Positions 17,921 through 27,648 are shown, counted from the stretch's first letter. The stretch: DNA of 64,000 nt from Blautia sp. MSJ-9 (GCF_018919065.1 NZ_JAHLQG010000027.1:38512-102511); one strand, 5' to 3'. Program-made: numbers and translations. The notes: a model not told the origin generated them from the sequence alone.

Positions 17921-19978
17921 TTATTTTTCCACTTCATACATATGCAGTTCATGAAGGGCTCTTGTTGCAGCGATATATCTCGCCTGACGCACAAGCGGTG
18001 TCTGGTCTTTCTGCGGAAATACTGCAAATACCTGATCAAATTCCAGACCTTTTGCCAGATAGAATGTCGTAACTGTAAGACCCTTCTTAAAGCTTGTGCT
18101 GTTTCTGTCCAGATAAGACAGGCGTTCTTTTACATCAAATCCTTTTTCTCCCAGAATTTCCTTCAGAAGAAGCCACATATGTTCTGCTTCTTTCTCTGTA
18201 CGCAGGACAACCGCTGCTGTTTCATATTCTTCTTCGCCGAGTTTCAGAGTTTCTGCAATCTCTTCCGCAGCATGGCTCATATCTGCAAATATTTTCTCCT
18301 CCACCGGAGCACCATGACGTTCAAAGAGTTCCATATCTTCAATACCCGCAAGCTGATTTGCATAAGACGCAATCTCTATGGTGTTACGGTAACTCTTATT
18401 CATAATGATCTTGTGGATATCTCTCCCGAAAATCTTCGGCAGAAATTTCAGCACATCCTGCTGTTTGTCATCCATAGTCTGTGCCCGGTCACCCAGGATC
18501 GTCATTTTGCAGGAGAAAATCCTCTGCAGGATTTCATACTGAAGCCTTGAGTAATCCTGCATCTCATCTACCACCAGATGCTTGATATTGCTTCTTCCCT
18601 GCTGGCTCTGCAAACGATATTTCAGATAAAGAACAGGATAAACATCCTCATATTTCAGCTTTCTTTTCTCATAAGAAACACGCGGAAGTCCTTTGTATCC
18701 GTTCTCTTTCAGGAACTGACTGTAGATCACATAAAGATCTCCGGTCACATACAGTTTCATGAATTTCTCACGGATCTGGTCTTTCTCATCATCCGCCAGA
18801 TCACGATCCCGCAGGGTTTCCACCTCGTCAATAAAATAATCTGCAACTGCATCCATTCTTGAAAGAAGCGGAAAATCCTGAAATTTGAAATAAAACAATT
18901 CAATAATCTCTGATTCTGTCTTTACAAATCCCTTATATTCCACATCTTTAAAATTCATCAGCCGGTCTTCCAGTTCCACCAGATAGCGTTCCATAAGATT
19001 TATAAATTCCATGGACTGTTTCTCCTCTGCAAGAGAAGCTTTCTGCGGAAAACGGATTCTGCGTTCAATTTCATCATAGCGGTCTTCGCAGTCAGAAACT
19101 GTATCCCTAAGCTGCTTATAGGCAAAAAGATCAAAGCTCATTTCCTTAATATTCTCTTCTCCCAGTTCAGGAAGGATATGGGAGATATAATCGGAAAACA
19201 CTCCATTTGGCGACAGGATCAGAATATTGGAAGACTTCAGATTCTGTCTGTCATGATAGAGAAGATAGGCAATCCTGTGAAGTGCAACAGAAGTTTTCCC
19301 GCTTCCTGCCGCACCCTGGATTACCATGATCCTGTCTTTGGTATTTCGAATGATGGCATTCTGCTCTTTCTGAATGGTACGGATGATGTTCTTAAGCTGT
19401 ACCTCACCGTTACTTCCCAGTTCTGCTTTCAGGATCTCATCATCAATTTTTACATCACTTTCAAATTCATAGATCATTTTTCCGTTGCGGATCTTGTACT
19501 GCCATTTGGAAGCAACCTCACCATGGATTTCACCCATGGGAGCCTCATAAGAAGCCGGTCCTTTGTCATAGTCATAAAACAGACCGCTTACCGGAGCACG
19601 CCAGTCGTATACTAATGGAATATGCCCTGCTTTCTCTGCAAAATTTCCAATTCCAATATAAAAGATCTCCGGTTCGTCCTCTCCTTCGTAAATGAAATCC
19701 ACTCTTCCGAAGAATGGAGAATCTGCCATTCTGCGAAATCTCTGTTTCAGAATCAGCTGCTCTTCATTTGCGGAAATCTGGCGGAACAATGCCTGCTGAT
19801 TATCATAATTCTCATAGCCATACTGGTCCATCTCTGTATAATTTTCCCAGTAATACTCATGCATTCCCTCAATCTCTTTCTGGCCTTCCACCAGAGAGAG
19901 GCTGATCTCTGTGATACGTTCTTTTAATTTTTCCAGCACATAGCCCAGATATTCTCTGCCGTTTTTCTTATCTGTCAT
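17921..19978 (-). CDS. helD: RNA polymerase recycling helicase HelD
   Basis: A 685-aa UvrD-superfamily ATPase. The N-terminal coiled-coil (residues 1-80) is followed by YDWRAPVSGLFYDYDKG, a hallmark of HelD. Walker A (QGAAGSGKTSVALHR) is at about 218, and VVDEMQDYSRLQYEIL, LGDRAQTMD and the C-terminal GLEFDQVFAVFP and YIAATRALHELH complete the helicase motifs. HelD releases stalled RNA polymerase from DNA. I chose ATG 19978 because AGAGGA lies 10 bases upstream; an in-frame ATG 35 codons earlier falls inside the promoter palindrome at 20067-20083 and has no ribosome site. Confidence 0.9.
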   Translation of the reverse strand: MTDKKNGREYLGYVLEKLKERITEISLSLVEGQKEIEGMHEYYWENYTEMDQYGYENYDNQQALFRQISANEEQLILKQRFRRMADSPFFGRVDFIYEGEDEPEIFYIGIGNFAEKAGHIPLVYDWRAPVSGLFYDYDKGPASYEAPMGEIHGEVASKWQYKIRNGKMIYEFESDVKIDDEILKAELGSNGEVQLKNIIRTIQKEQNAIIRNTKDRIMVIQGAAGSGKTSVALHRIAYLLYHDRQNLKSSNILILSPNGVFSDYISHILPELGEENIKEMSFDLFAYKQLRDTVSDCEDRYDEIERRIRFPQKASLAEEKQSMEFINLMERYLVELEDRLMNFKDVEYKGFVKTESEIIELFYFKFQDFPLLSRMDAVADYFIDEVETLRDRDLADDEKDQIREKFMKLYVTGDLYVIYSQFLKENGYKGLPRVSYEKRKLKYEDVYPVLYLKYRLQSQQGRSNIKHLVVDEMQDYSRLQYEILQRIFSCKMTILGDRAQTMDDKQQDVLKFLPKIFGRDIHKIIMNKSYRNTIEIASYANQLAGIEDMELFERHGAPVEEKIFADMSHAAEEIAETLKLGEEEYETAAVVLRTEKEAEHMWLLLKEILGEKGFDVKERLSYLDRNSTSFKKGLTVTTFYLAKGLEFDQVFAVFPQKDQTPLVRQARYIAATRALHELHMYEVEK

Positions 19979-20066
19979 ATTGTTAATATCCTCTGATATT
20001 TGCAGCTGTTCAGTAACTTCACAGCTACAATACTCCTTATTATTGTTATCATTTTCTTCTGTTTCT

Positions 20067-20109
20067 ATGATAAAATTTATCATTTTTCGTAAGTTAGTTT
20101 TTAATTATA
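20067..20109 (-). promoter_or_regulatory. helD promoter with palindromic operator
   Basis: On the minus strand TATAAT is at 20109-20104. The 17-bp palindrome ATGATAAAATTTATCAT at 20067-20083 follows where the transcript should begin. The 8-bp arms are perfect. It is well placed for a repressor; the regulator is unknown. The -35 box is weak. Confidence 0.6.
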
Positions 20110-20290
20110 ACATATTACCAGCTAACAGAAAAGGCAAAAATCCGGCAAATTTACAGGTGAATTTACAGACAAAAATCCCTCAGCCGGTATCTGTGTGATC
20201 CTATATCTTTCTGGCAAAGGAAATATCTGCATTAACCTGGAGCCGAATATATTCTCTTTCACAAATACCCCTGAGGGATTTATAATAACT

Positions 20291-22129
20291 TTATGCAGTT
20301 GCCTTATTCTCAAACTGGCTGTTATACAGGTCTGCATAGAAGCCTTTCTTAGCCAGAAGCTCTTCATGATTTCCCTGCTCGATAATGTCACCGTCTTTCA
20401 TAACCAGGATCAGATCTGCATCCTTGATGGTAGAAAGTCTGTGCGCGATCACAAAGCTGGTTCTGCCCTTCATCAGATTGTCCATGGCTTTCTGGATACG
20501 CACTTCGGTTCTGGTATCTACAGAAGAGGTTGCCTCATCCAGAATCAGAATCTTATTATTTGCAAGGATTGCCCTGGCAATAGTGAGAAGCTGTTTCTGT
20601 CCCTGGGAAATATTGCTGGTTTCTTCATCCAGAACCATATCATAGCCGCCCGGCTGCTGCATAATAAAGTTGTGCACATGGGCTACCTTTGCTGCTGCGA
20701 TCACCTCTTCATCTGTAGCATCCAGACGTCCGTAACGGATATTTTCCATAATGGTTCCCGAGAACAGCCAGGTATCCTGAAGCACCATTCCAAACATCTC
20801 TCTCAGGCTGCTTCTGTTAAAGTCTTTGATGTCATAACCGTCTACCTTAATACTTCCGCCATTGAGATCATAGAATCTCATAAGCAATTTCACCATCGTT
20901 GTCTTTCCTGCACCTGTTGGACCTACAATGGCAATCTTCTGACCATCCTTCACATCTGCGGAGAAGTCATTGATAATGATCTTATCCGGATTGTAACCGA
21001 ATTTTACATGCTCAAACTGAACATCTCCTGTAAGTGTATCAATATCTACAGGGTTCTTCTCATTCTGGCTCTCTTCCGGCTCCTCCAGGAATTCAAATAC
21101 ACGCTCGGAAGCTGCAGCAGAGGACTGTAACAGGTTAGTGACCTGTGCGATCTGCTGGATTGGCTGTGTAAAGTTACGGATGTACTGGAAGAAGGACTGG
21201 ATATCACCGACCTCAATACTTTTTTTGATTACAAACACACCGCCCAGAAGAGCTACCATTACGTATCCAAGGTTACCTACAAACTGCATGATCGGCATCA
21301 TCATTCCTGAGAAGAACTGAGATTTCCATGCAGATTCATAAAGCTTCTGATTGTCTTTTTCAAATTCCTCTACTACATCATTCTCTTTGTTGAAAACTCT
21401 GACCACATTATGACCACCGAAGTTTTCTTCGATCTGACCGTTTACTTTACCCAGATAGCTCTGCTGATCCTGGAAATATTTCTGGGAATGCTTCATGACA
21501 GTCTGGATGATGAACATGGAAACCGGCAGGATCAGAAGTGCTGCCAGAGTCATCCACACATTAATGGAAAGCATCATAATAAATACACCGATCAGGGTTG
21601 TCACTGATGTGATCAGCTGTGTCAGACTCTGGTTCAGACTCATCTGCAAAGTGTCCACATCATTGGTGATACGGGAGAGGATCTCACCGTTTGTTCTGCT
21701 CTCATAATAATTCAGAGGCAGTCTATTGATTTTCTTTGAAATATCTTTTCTCAGATTATAGGTGACATCATTGGAGATTCCTGACATTACAAATCCCTGT
21801 ACAAAGGAAAAGCATGCACTTAACACATACAATCCAAGTGTCCATAACAGGATCATCCCGATCTTTCCAAAGTCGATTTCACCGGTTCCGTTTACCTTAG
21901 CAACCAGGCCGTTAAACAGCTCTGTTGTCGCCTTACCTAAAATCTTAGGCCCTACAATACTAAACACAGTTCCCGCTACTGCAAAGATAAACATCAGTAT
22001 AAAGCGGAATTTATATCGTCCCATATAGCGGAAAAGCTTAGCCATGGAGCCTTTGAAGTCTTTCGCCTTTTCGCCGGACATCATACGTCCATGTCCTCCC
22101 ATAGGACCTCTTCTTCTCTGTTCGCTCAT
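20291..22129 (-). CDS. ABC exporter, half-transporter B
   Basis: A 612-aa fused membrane/ATPase exporter half. Residues about 40-330 carry six transmembrane helices of the type I exporter fold. The ATPase has Walker A GPTGAGKTTMVKLL near residue 398, signature SQGQKQLLTIARAI and Walker B ILILDEATSSVDTRTE. It overlaps the upstream exporter gene by 4 bases, and the pair probably forms a heterodimeric multidrug exporter like BmrCD or LmrCD. In such pairs one ATP site is often degenerate; here the signature reads SQGQ rather than SGGQ, which may make one site weaker. Confidence 0.92.
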   Translation of the reverse strand: MSEQRRRGPMGGHGRMMSGEKAKDFKGSMAKLFRYMGRYKFRFILMFIFAVAGTVFSIVGPKILGKATTELFNGLVAKVNGTGEIDFGKIGMILLWTLGLYVLSACFSFVQGFVMSGISNDVTYNLRKDISKKINRLPLNYYESRTNGEILSRITNDVDTLQMSLNQSLTQLITSVTTLIGVFIMMLSINVWMTLAALLILPVSMFIIQTVMKHSQKYFQDQQSYLGKVNGQIEENFGGHNVVRVFNKENDVVEEFEKDNQKLYESAWKSQFFSGMMMPIMQFVGNLGYVMVALLGGVFVIKKSIEVGDIQSFFQYIRNFTQPIQQIAQVTNLLQSSAAASERVFEFLEEPEESQNEKNPVDIDTLTGDVQFEHVKFGYNPDKIIINDFSADVKDGQKIAIVGPTGAGKTTMVKLLMRFYDLNGGSIKVDGYDIKDFNRSSLREMFGMVLQDTWLFSGTIMENIRYGRLDATDEEVIAAAKVAHVHNFIMQQPGGYDMVLDEETSNISQGQKQLLTIARAILANNKILILDEATSSVDTRTEVRIQKAMDNLMKGRTSFVIAHRLSTIKDADLILVMKDGDIIEQGNHEELLAKKGFYADLYNSQFENKATA

Positions 22130-24288
22130 GCCAGTTCCTCCTCTGATAACTGAGATCTTGCAATCTGCTGATATACCTCACAATTTGCCATCAGTTCCTT
22201 ATGAGTTCCAATGCCTGCCATATGTCCGTCGTCCAGTACAATGATCTGGTCTGCACCAAGGATGGTACTGATTCTCTGGGCAACGATCACAGTAGTTGCA
22301 TCTTTGGTATATTCCTTCAATGCCTTTCTTAACTGACTGTCAGTCTTAAAGTCAAGGGCAGAGAAGCTGTCATCAAAGATAAAGATCTCCGGATCCTTTG
22401 CAATGGCTCTGGCAATGGACAGACGCTGTTTCTGTCCACCTGAAACATTGGTACCTCCCTGTGATACAGGGGATTTATATTTCTCCGGTTTGGTATCAAT
22501 AAATTCTGTAGCCTGTGCAACCTCTGCTGCTTCTTTCACCTGTGCATCAGTGATCTCCGGCTTACCATAGCGGATATTGGAATCAATAGTACCTGAGAAA
22601 AGTACACCCTTCTGAGGCACATATCCCAGCTTATCACGAAGCTCTTTCTGAGTCATGTCGCGGACATCCACACCATCCACTTTAACAGAACCCTTTGTCA
22701 CATCATAGTATCTTGGGATCAGATTGATCAGGGTACTTTTACCACTTCCTGTACTTCCGATTACTGCGATCGTCTGACCTTTCTTTGCTTTAAAGGAAAT
22801 GTCTGTCAGTACATTCTCACCTGCTTCCGGGTAAGCAAAGGATACATGGTCAAATTCGATCTCACCTTTCACACTTTCTGACGGATGTACCGGAGTTTCC
22901 GGATCCTGAATGGAAACCTCTGTTTTCAGAACCTCATCAATACGAAGCGCTGCAACATTTGCTCTCGGGAGCATAATGGACATTGCAGTGATCATCAGGA
23001 AGGACATAATGATCTGCATTGCATACTGGATAAATGCCATAACATTACCAACCTGCATGGTTCCGTTGTCTACTGCATGGGCACCACTGTAAATAATAAG
23101 TACAGATACACCATTCATGATCAGCATCATAATAGGCATCATAAAAGTCATACATCTGTTGACAAACAGGTTTGTTTTTGTCAGATCCAGGTTTGCTTTC
23201 TCAAAACGCTCTTCCTCATGCTTTTCACGGCTGAATGCGCGGATAACCGGAATACCTGTCAGGATCTCACGTGATACCAGGTTCAGTCTGTCGATCAGAG
23301 TCTGTAAGATAGTGAATTTAGGCATTGCCACCTGGAACAGCACAAAGATCACAATCAGGATCAGGCCAACTGCCACACCAAGGATCCATGTCATGGAAGA
23401 ATCTGTGTTCAATACCTTAATCACACCACCAATACCAAGGATCGGCGCGTACAGAACAATACGGAACATCATTGCCATAACCTGTTGTACCTGCTGCACA
23501 TCATTGGTACTTCGTGTGATCAGGGATGCTGTGGAGAATTTGTGATATTCTCTGCTGGAGAAGCTCATAACCTTACGGTAAATGCTGTTTCTCAGGTCAT
23601 GACCAAGTCTGCCTGCCACTCTGGCTGAAATAAATGTAACACTGATGGCTGCCAGCATGATTACCAATGCCATAGCAAGCATTCTGATACCTGACATCAG
23701 GATGTAACGCATCTGGATGGCATCCACATCTGTTCCCAGTGCTTCATATTCTGAAGCAACAAAAGAAACACCAGCCTGTGTCACAATAGACTCCGGCATA
23801 TCTTTCAGCTTCTCATCCACCTGACTCATGATCTGCTGTACTGCTTCTTCCGGCATCTGCGCCAGTGCTGTCAGTGGATCTGTTCCCTCTGGAAGACCCA
23901 TCTGTGCAACCATTGCCTGCCCCTGCTCACTGTCTTCGGAAAAGGCAGATACCATCATCATTGCCTTGGAGAAATCCTCATTTAAATTCTCTCTGGTTTC
24001 TTTGGAAATATCATCATTTAATACCCAGGTATCATCTTTCTGTGTATAATTCTGTGAAACTTCCTTTTTCTGATCCTCTTCCATAAAAATCTGAAGATTC
24101 TGCAAGGTTAAATCCCGAAGCTTATCCGGCACACTGTCTTCAATACCTTTCTGCTGGATACCTACATTAATGATCTTGGAGGTATAATCCGGCAGGGAAA
24201 GATCACAGTACGCCTGCAGAAACAGAAGTGCTATGATCAGGACAATGTATCCCGCTGATTTCTTCAGATATTTCATCAGTTTAATCAT
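22126..24288 (-). CDS. ABC exporter, half-transporter A
   Basis: A 720-aa exporter half. The first transmembrane helix (KSAGYIVLIIALLFLQAYCDL) is followed by a large extracellular insert of about 170 residues (Glu/Asp/Gln-rich, including GLPEGTDPLTALAQMPEEAV). Five further helices come next, then an ATPase with Walker A GSTGSGKSTLINLI near residue 511, signature VSGGQKQRLSIARA and Walker B IFIFDDSFSALDF. In Walker B the residue after the Asp pair is Ser rather than the catalytic Glu, as found in degenerate sites of heterodimeric exporters. I chose ATG 24288 (GAGGGAATC upstream). It is the second gene of the MarR operon. Confidence 0.92.
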   Translation of the reverse strand: MIKLMKYLKKSAGYIVLIIALLFLQAYCDLSLPDYTSKIINVGIQQKGIEDSVPDKLRDLTLQNLQIFMEEDQKKEVSQNYTQKDDTWVLNDDISKETRENLNEDFSKAMMMVSAFSEDSEQGQAMVAQMGLPEGTDPLTALAQMPEEAVQQIMSQVDEKLKDMPESIVTQAGVSFVASEYEALGTDVDAIQMRYILMSGIRMLAMALVIMLAAISVTFISARVAGRLGHDLRNSIYRKVMSFSSREYHKFSTASLITRSTNDVQQVQQVMAMMFRIVLYAPILGIGGVIKVLNTDSSMTWILGVAVGLILIVIFVLFQVAMPKFTILQTLIDRLNLVSREILTGIPVIRAFSREKHEEERFEKANLDLTKTNLFVNRCMTFMMPIMMLIMNGVSVLIIYSGAHAVDNGTMQVGNVMAFIQYAMQIIMSFLMITAMSIMLPRANVAALRIDEVLKTEVSIQDPETPVHPSESVKGEIEFDHVSFAYPEAGENVLTDISFKAKKGQTIAVIGSTGSGKSTLINLIPRYYDVTKGSVKVDGVDVRDMTQKELRDKLGYVPQKGVLFSGTIDSNIRYGKPEITDAQVKEAAEVAQATEFIDTKPEKYKSPVSQGGTNVSGGQKQRLSIARAIAKDPEIFIFDDSFSALDFKTDSQLRKALKEYTKDATTVIVAQRISTILGADQIIVLDDGHMAGIGTHKELMANCEVYQQIARSQLSEEELA

Positions 24289-24424
24289 TGCTTGATTCCC
24301 TCTTTTCCTATTTTTAATGTATGTCTGTGTCAAACTCATAGGTCAGTTCTTTCACAGACAATATTTTTATCTGAACATGCTGATACAGTTTTCTCAATCT
24401 GCTCCATCATGTATTTTTCAGTTT

Positions 24425-24898
24425 CTACCTGTTGACAGGTATCTCCGAAATATTATCCAGAATCTGCCCAAAAAACCTTCGTAAAAGACATAGTTCCGCT
24501 TCGCTGAAATTGCTGAACATCACTTTCTCCACAGCTTTGCTTTCCTGCTGGAGCTCCTCCACGATTTTTCTTCCGTTTTCTGTCAGATATACACGCATGA
24601 TGCGTTGATCTTTATCATCACGTTTCCTGCAGACAATGTTTGCTTTCTCCAGACGCTGGATACTTACATTTACAGTGGGCGGTGTTACACCCATCCACTC
24701 TGCAATCTCCTTCTGGCTGCAGCCGTTATGTCTGTATACGATCATAATGATCGGCATCTGTCCCTGTTGGATACCGATTTCCCGTATACGCTGCATACAT
24801 CTCATACCATATTGGCGGTTGATTTCCATAAAGAGAGCAGGCATGCTTTTCTCTTCCCGTTTCTCTTTCTCATTCTTCTCATCTTCCGGGCACCACAT
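24425..24898 (-). CDS. MarR family transcriptional regulator
   Basis: A 157-aa winged-helix regulator: MIVYRHNGCSQKEIAEWMGVTPPTVNVSIQRLEKANIVCRKRDDKDQRIMRVYLTENGRKIVEEL is the standard MarR DNA-binding region. The N-terminal 20 residues are charged and probably a flexible extension; the start is supported by AAGGAG upstream of ATG 24898. It precedes the two exporter genes and probably represses them until a drug-like ligand binds. An operator candidate lies directly upstream at 24950-24968. Confidence 0.9.
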   Translation of the reverse strand: MWCPEDEKNEKEKREEKSMPALFMEINRQYGMRCMQRIREIGIQQGQMPIIMIVYRHNGCSQKEIAEWMGVTPPTVNVSIQRLEKANIVCRKRDDKDQRIMRVYLTENGRKIVEELQQESKAVEKVMFSNFSEAELCLLRRFFGQILDNISEIPVNR

Positions 24899-24949
24899 AA
24901 CTTCACTCCTTTCCGGCCTCTGTCCTCTTTCAGGTCTGATATTATTCTT

Positions 24950-24968
24950 TAATTAGCCTGACTAATCA
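24950..24968 (-). promoter_or_regulatory. Probable MarR operator
   Basis: The minus strand reads TGATTAGTCAGGCTAATTA, an inverted repeat with TTAG and CTAA half-sites around TCAGG; the arms extend to seven bases with one mismatch. It lies 50-70 bases upstream of the marR ATG, next to an AT-rich -10-like stretch (TATTATATAT). Self-regulation is inferred. Confidence 0.65.
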
Positions 24969-25131
24969 TATATAATATACTTTTAGACAAAAAATGCAAG
25001 TGTTTTTTGTGCAGTTTATAATTATTTTAGATTCAACTTTGATATTTCCAATTTATAAATATTCTATTTTATTTTGCCCGGCTAATTTTTTTCATCCCAG
25101 GTCGAATAAAATTTCCAATATTCTTCAAGCT

Positions 25132-26016
25132 CTATCTCTGCATAACTTCTTTATAAAATTCTATAAACACATTAATTGCCGGAGACCGCCATTTATTTTT
25201 GTGGAGCAGCAACTGTGTCCATACAGTTACCGGGCAGCCGGCAACATCCAGTCTTTTAATCTGTCCGTCTTTCACATATTTCTCCGAAATAAAATCCGGA
25301 AGAAAGGAAAGCAGGCTGCTGTTTTTTACCAGTTCACATATCTGAAGCGGATTTCCGATTTCAAGAACCGGACGGATTTCCAGTGATTGGGACGCAAGGG
25401 TTTCATTCAGTATTTTTCTGTAGCTCATGGCTTGTTCTGTTAACACAAACTCATTCTGAGAGATTTCACTTAATTTCCATGAACAGCCTGCAACAGGATT
25501 ATCAGCCGCTACAATAAAATGAACCTGTTCTTCCTGTTCAGCACAAATAATAAAATCCGAATCATAAATATGCCTGTCCAGAGTAAAAACCAGATCTGTT
25601 TCGTTCTTCCGTAATTTATCAAACATCTGCTCTGTACCGTTTTCTGTTATCTCCACTTTTATTTCCGGATACTGATGATGAAAACGCAGAAAATCATTTT
25701 TAAAATATCTGCTGCAGACAGAACTAGACATAGACAACCGGATCTCGCCTTCAATGCTTTCAGCCGAATTCAGCGAATCAAGCATTTTCGCCTGTGCCTT
25801 CAGAATGTTTCGAGCCTGCTGCAAAACTAAAACACCCTTTTCCGTAAGATTGATTTTATGATAATAACGGTCAAACAGCCTGACATCAAGTTCCTTTTCC
25901 AGTTGTTTAATCTGTGAAGAAACTGTAGACTGCGTATATCCCAGTTCCTTTGCAGCAGCCGAAAATCCGGAATATTCACATACTGCAATAAAAGTTTTTA
26001 ACACATTTGTATCCAT
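25132..26016 (-). CDS. LysR family transcriptional regulator
   Basis: A 294-aa regulator with a classical N-terminal helix-turn-helix (TFIAVCEYSGFSAAAKELGYTQSTVSSQIKQLEKEL) and a periplasmic-binding-like effector domain. I chose ATG 26016, which has AAGGAACG upstream. It is divergent from a sodium-dependent transporter gene at 26190 with a 173-bp AT-rich gap, the usual arrangement for a LysR regulator and its target. The ligand is not evident; an amino acid is a reasonable guess because of the neighbour. Confidence 0.9.
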   Translation of the reverse strand: MDTNVLKTFIAVCEYSGFSAAAKELGYTQSTVSSQIKQLEKELDVRLFDRYYHKINLTEKGVLVLQQARNILKAQAKMLDSLNSAESIEGEIRLSMSSSVCSRYFKNDFLRFHHQYPEIKVEITENGTEQMFDKLRKNETDLVFTLDRHIYDSDFIICAEQEEQVHFIVAADNPVAGCSWKLSEISQNEFVLTEQAMSYRKILNETLASQSLEIRPVLEIGNPLQICELVKNSSLLSFLPDFISEKYVKDGQIKRLDVAGCPVTVWTQLLLHKNKWRSPAINVFIEFYKEVMQR

Positions 26017-26124
26017 TTCTCGTTCCTTTCCCATATTTTTTTCAATATTTTTCCATCAAAACGCAGAAGCGTTATTTTTCTTATATAAACGATATTTTCA
26101 ATAATATACAACAAAACAATCAAT

Positions 26125-26153
26125 TTTACAAATATTGTTTTTTATCTTATAAT
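26125..26153 (+). promoter_or_regulatory. Promoter of the sodium-dependent transporter gene
   Basis: TTTACA (26125-26130), 17 bases, then TATAAT (26148-26153). The region between this and the LysR start (26017-26124) is AT-rich and would hold the LysR binding sites. Confidence 0.7.
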
Positions 26154-26189
26154 ATCCCTTATATGAACTTCTGAAGGGAGCGTTATCTT

Positions 26190-27524
26190 ATGAAACGTGA
26201 ACAGCTTGGAAGCCGGCTTGGCTTCATTATGCTTTCCGCCGGCTGCGCCATTGGCTGCGGAAATGTATGGAAATTCCCGTGGATGTGCGGGCAAAATGGC
26301 GGCGGCAGCTTTATGCTGATCTATCTTCTGTGTCTGGTCATCCTGGGAATCCCGGCTCTTGTGTTGGAATTTTCCATCGGAAGAGCGGCTCAGACAAGTC
26401 CCCTTTTCATGTACCGTAAGCTGGAAAAGCCAGGACAGAAATGGGGGATTTTCGGTTGGTTCTGTCTGCTTGGCAACATTGCCCTGATGGCATTTTACAC
26501 TGTTGTCTGCGGCTGGATCATTTATTATTTTGTACAGTTTCTCAGAGGTAAAAACGGTTCACTGGGATTTTCAGCTATGATTTCCTCTCCCTCTGTGAAT
26601 GTATTCTTCTTACTGGTCACTGTAGTCATTGCATTTTTCATCCTTTCCTTCAATCTTCAGGGAGGACTGGAACGTGTGACAAAATATATGATGTCTGCAC
26701 TGCTGGTACTGATGCTTGCTCTCGCTGTGCACAGTCTTTTTCTGAAAGGCGCTGGTGAGGGAATGACCTTTTATCTGAAACCGGATTTCTCAAAGATTGA
26801 TGGTTCGGTGATCGTAGGGGCAATGAATCAGGCATTCTTTACTTTGTCTACAGGTATGGGTGGCATGGCTATCTTTGGCAGCTATATTGGTAAAGAACAT
26901 TCTCTGATGGGGGAAGCTATTCATGTGATCACACTGGACACACTGGTTGCTTTTCTGGCAGGAGTTATTATTTTCCCTGCATGCTTTACCTTTAATCTGG
27001 AAGTAAATGCAGGTCCGAGCCTTCTGTTTGATACAATGGCAGCAGTTTTTAACAACATGTCCGGAGGTCGCATCTGGGGTTCCTTATTCTTCCTGTTCAT
27101 GGTATTTGCAGCTATGTCAACAGTTCTGGGAGTGTGCGAAAACATCCTGGCAATGATACGTGAGCTTACCGGCTGGTCCCGTCCAAAAGGCAGCGTGGTC
27201 TGCGGCACAGGTGTCTTTCTTCTGGCACTTACCACAGCCCTTGGTTTCAGCGTTTTCCACTTCCAGCCATTTGCGGAAGGAACTACCTGGCTTGATTTCT
27301 GGGATTTTATTGTTTCCAACAATATTTTACCCCTTGGCTCTCTCATCCTTGCACTCTTCTGCTGTAATAAGTTCGGCTGGGGATGGGATAACTTTATCAA
27401 AGAGAGCAATACCGGTAAGGGTTTAAAAGTACAAAGCTGGATGAAACCGCTCTTCCGGTTTGTACTTCCGATTATGATTGCCTTTATCTATATTTATGGA
27501 ATGTTCACATTCAACTGGAAATAA
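26190..27524 (+). CDS. Sodium-dependent transporter, NSS/SNF family
   Basis: A 444-aa transporter of the neurotransmitter:sodium symporter family. The N-terminal motif GFIMLSAGCAIGCGNVWKFPWMCGQNGGGSF contains the unwound helix-1 signature around the sodium and substrate site. Eleven or so hydrophobic helices follow. Members usually import amino acids with sodium. The ATG has GAAGGGAG upstream. It is divergent from the LysR gene and ends in a strong terminator. The substrate cannot be read from the sequence. Confidence 0.93.
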   Translation: MKREQLGSRLGFIMLSAGCAIGCGNVWKFPWMCGQNGGGSFMLIYLLCLVILGIPALVLEFSIGRAAQTSPLFMYRKLEKPGQKWGIFGWFCLLGNIALMAFYTVVCGWIIYYFVQFLRGKNGSLGFSAMISSPSVNVFFLLVTVVIAFFILSFNLQGGLERVTKYMMSALLVLMLALAVHSLFLKGAGEGMTFYLKPDFSKIDGSVIVGAMNQAFFTLSTGMGGMAIFGSYIGKEHSLMGEAIHVITLDTLVAFLAGVIIFPACFTFNLEVNAGPSLLFDTMAAVFNNMSGGRIWGSLFFLFMVFAAMSTVLGVCENILAMIRELTGWSRPKGSVVCGTGVFLLALTTALGFSVFHFQPFAEGTTWLDFWDFIVSNNILPLGSLILALFCCNKFGWGWDNFIKESNTGKGLKVQSWMKPLFRFVLPIMIAFIYIYGMFTFNWK

Positions 27525-27527
27525 AAA

Positions 27528-27574
27528 AATAAGCTCTGTGGATTTTTCTTTTATCCACAGAGCTTATTTTCTTT
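27528..27574. terminator. Bidirectional terminator
   Basis: AATAAGCTCTGTGGAT pairs perfectly with ATCCACAGAGCTTATT; A and T tracts flank both sides. It serves the transporter gene (plus strand) and probably the convergent cytidylate-kinase-like gene. Confidence 0.9.
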
Positions 27575-27579
27575 GTCAG

Positions 27580-27625
27580 GCGGATATTCGCAATCCGCTT
27601 CGCTATTTACTTGATTCGGTTAAAT
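27580..27625. repeat. Interspersed repeat R2, copy 2
   Basis: GCGGATATTCGCAATCCGC, CTTCGCTATTTACTTGATT and CGGTTAAAT form the same unit as at 59-104. It is again in a 3' intergenic position, between convergent genes. Confidence 0.65.
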
Positions 27626-27648
27626 CAGACAGATAAATCTCCTTCTGA

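Noticed and set aside
17704..18039. Minus-strand ORF overlapping the end of helD and the hairpin repeat
   Set aside because: It overlaps helD in another frame, and its tail (FWLCYCERSEQ) is the translation of the repeat; no family or ribosome site.
20168..20283. AATCCCTCAG and CTGAGGGATT 100 bases apart after the exporter gene
   Set aside because: Arms are short and far apart; the small local hairpin CCCTGAGGG is too weak to call a terminator with confidence.
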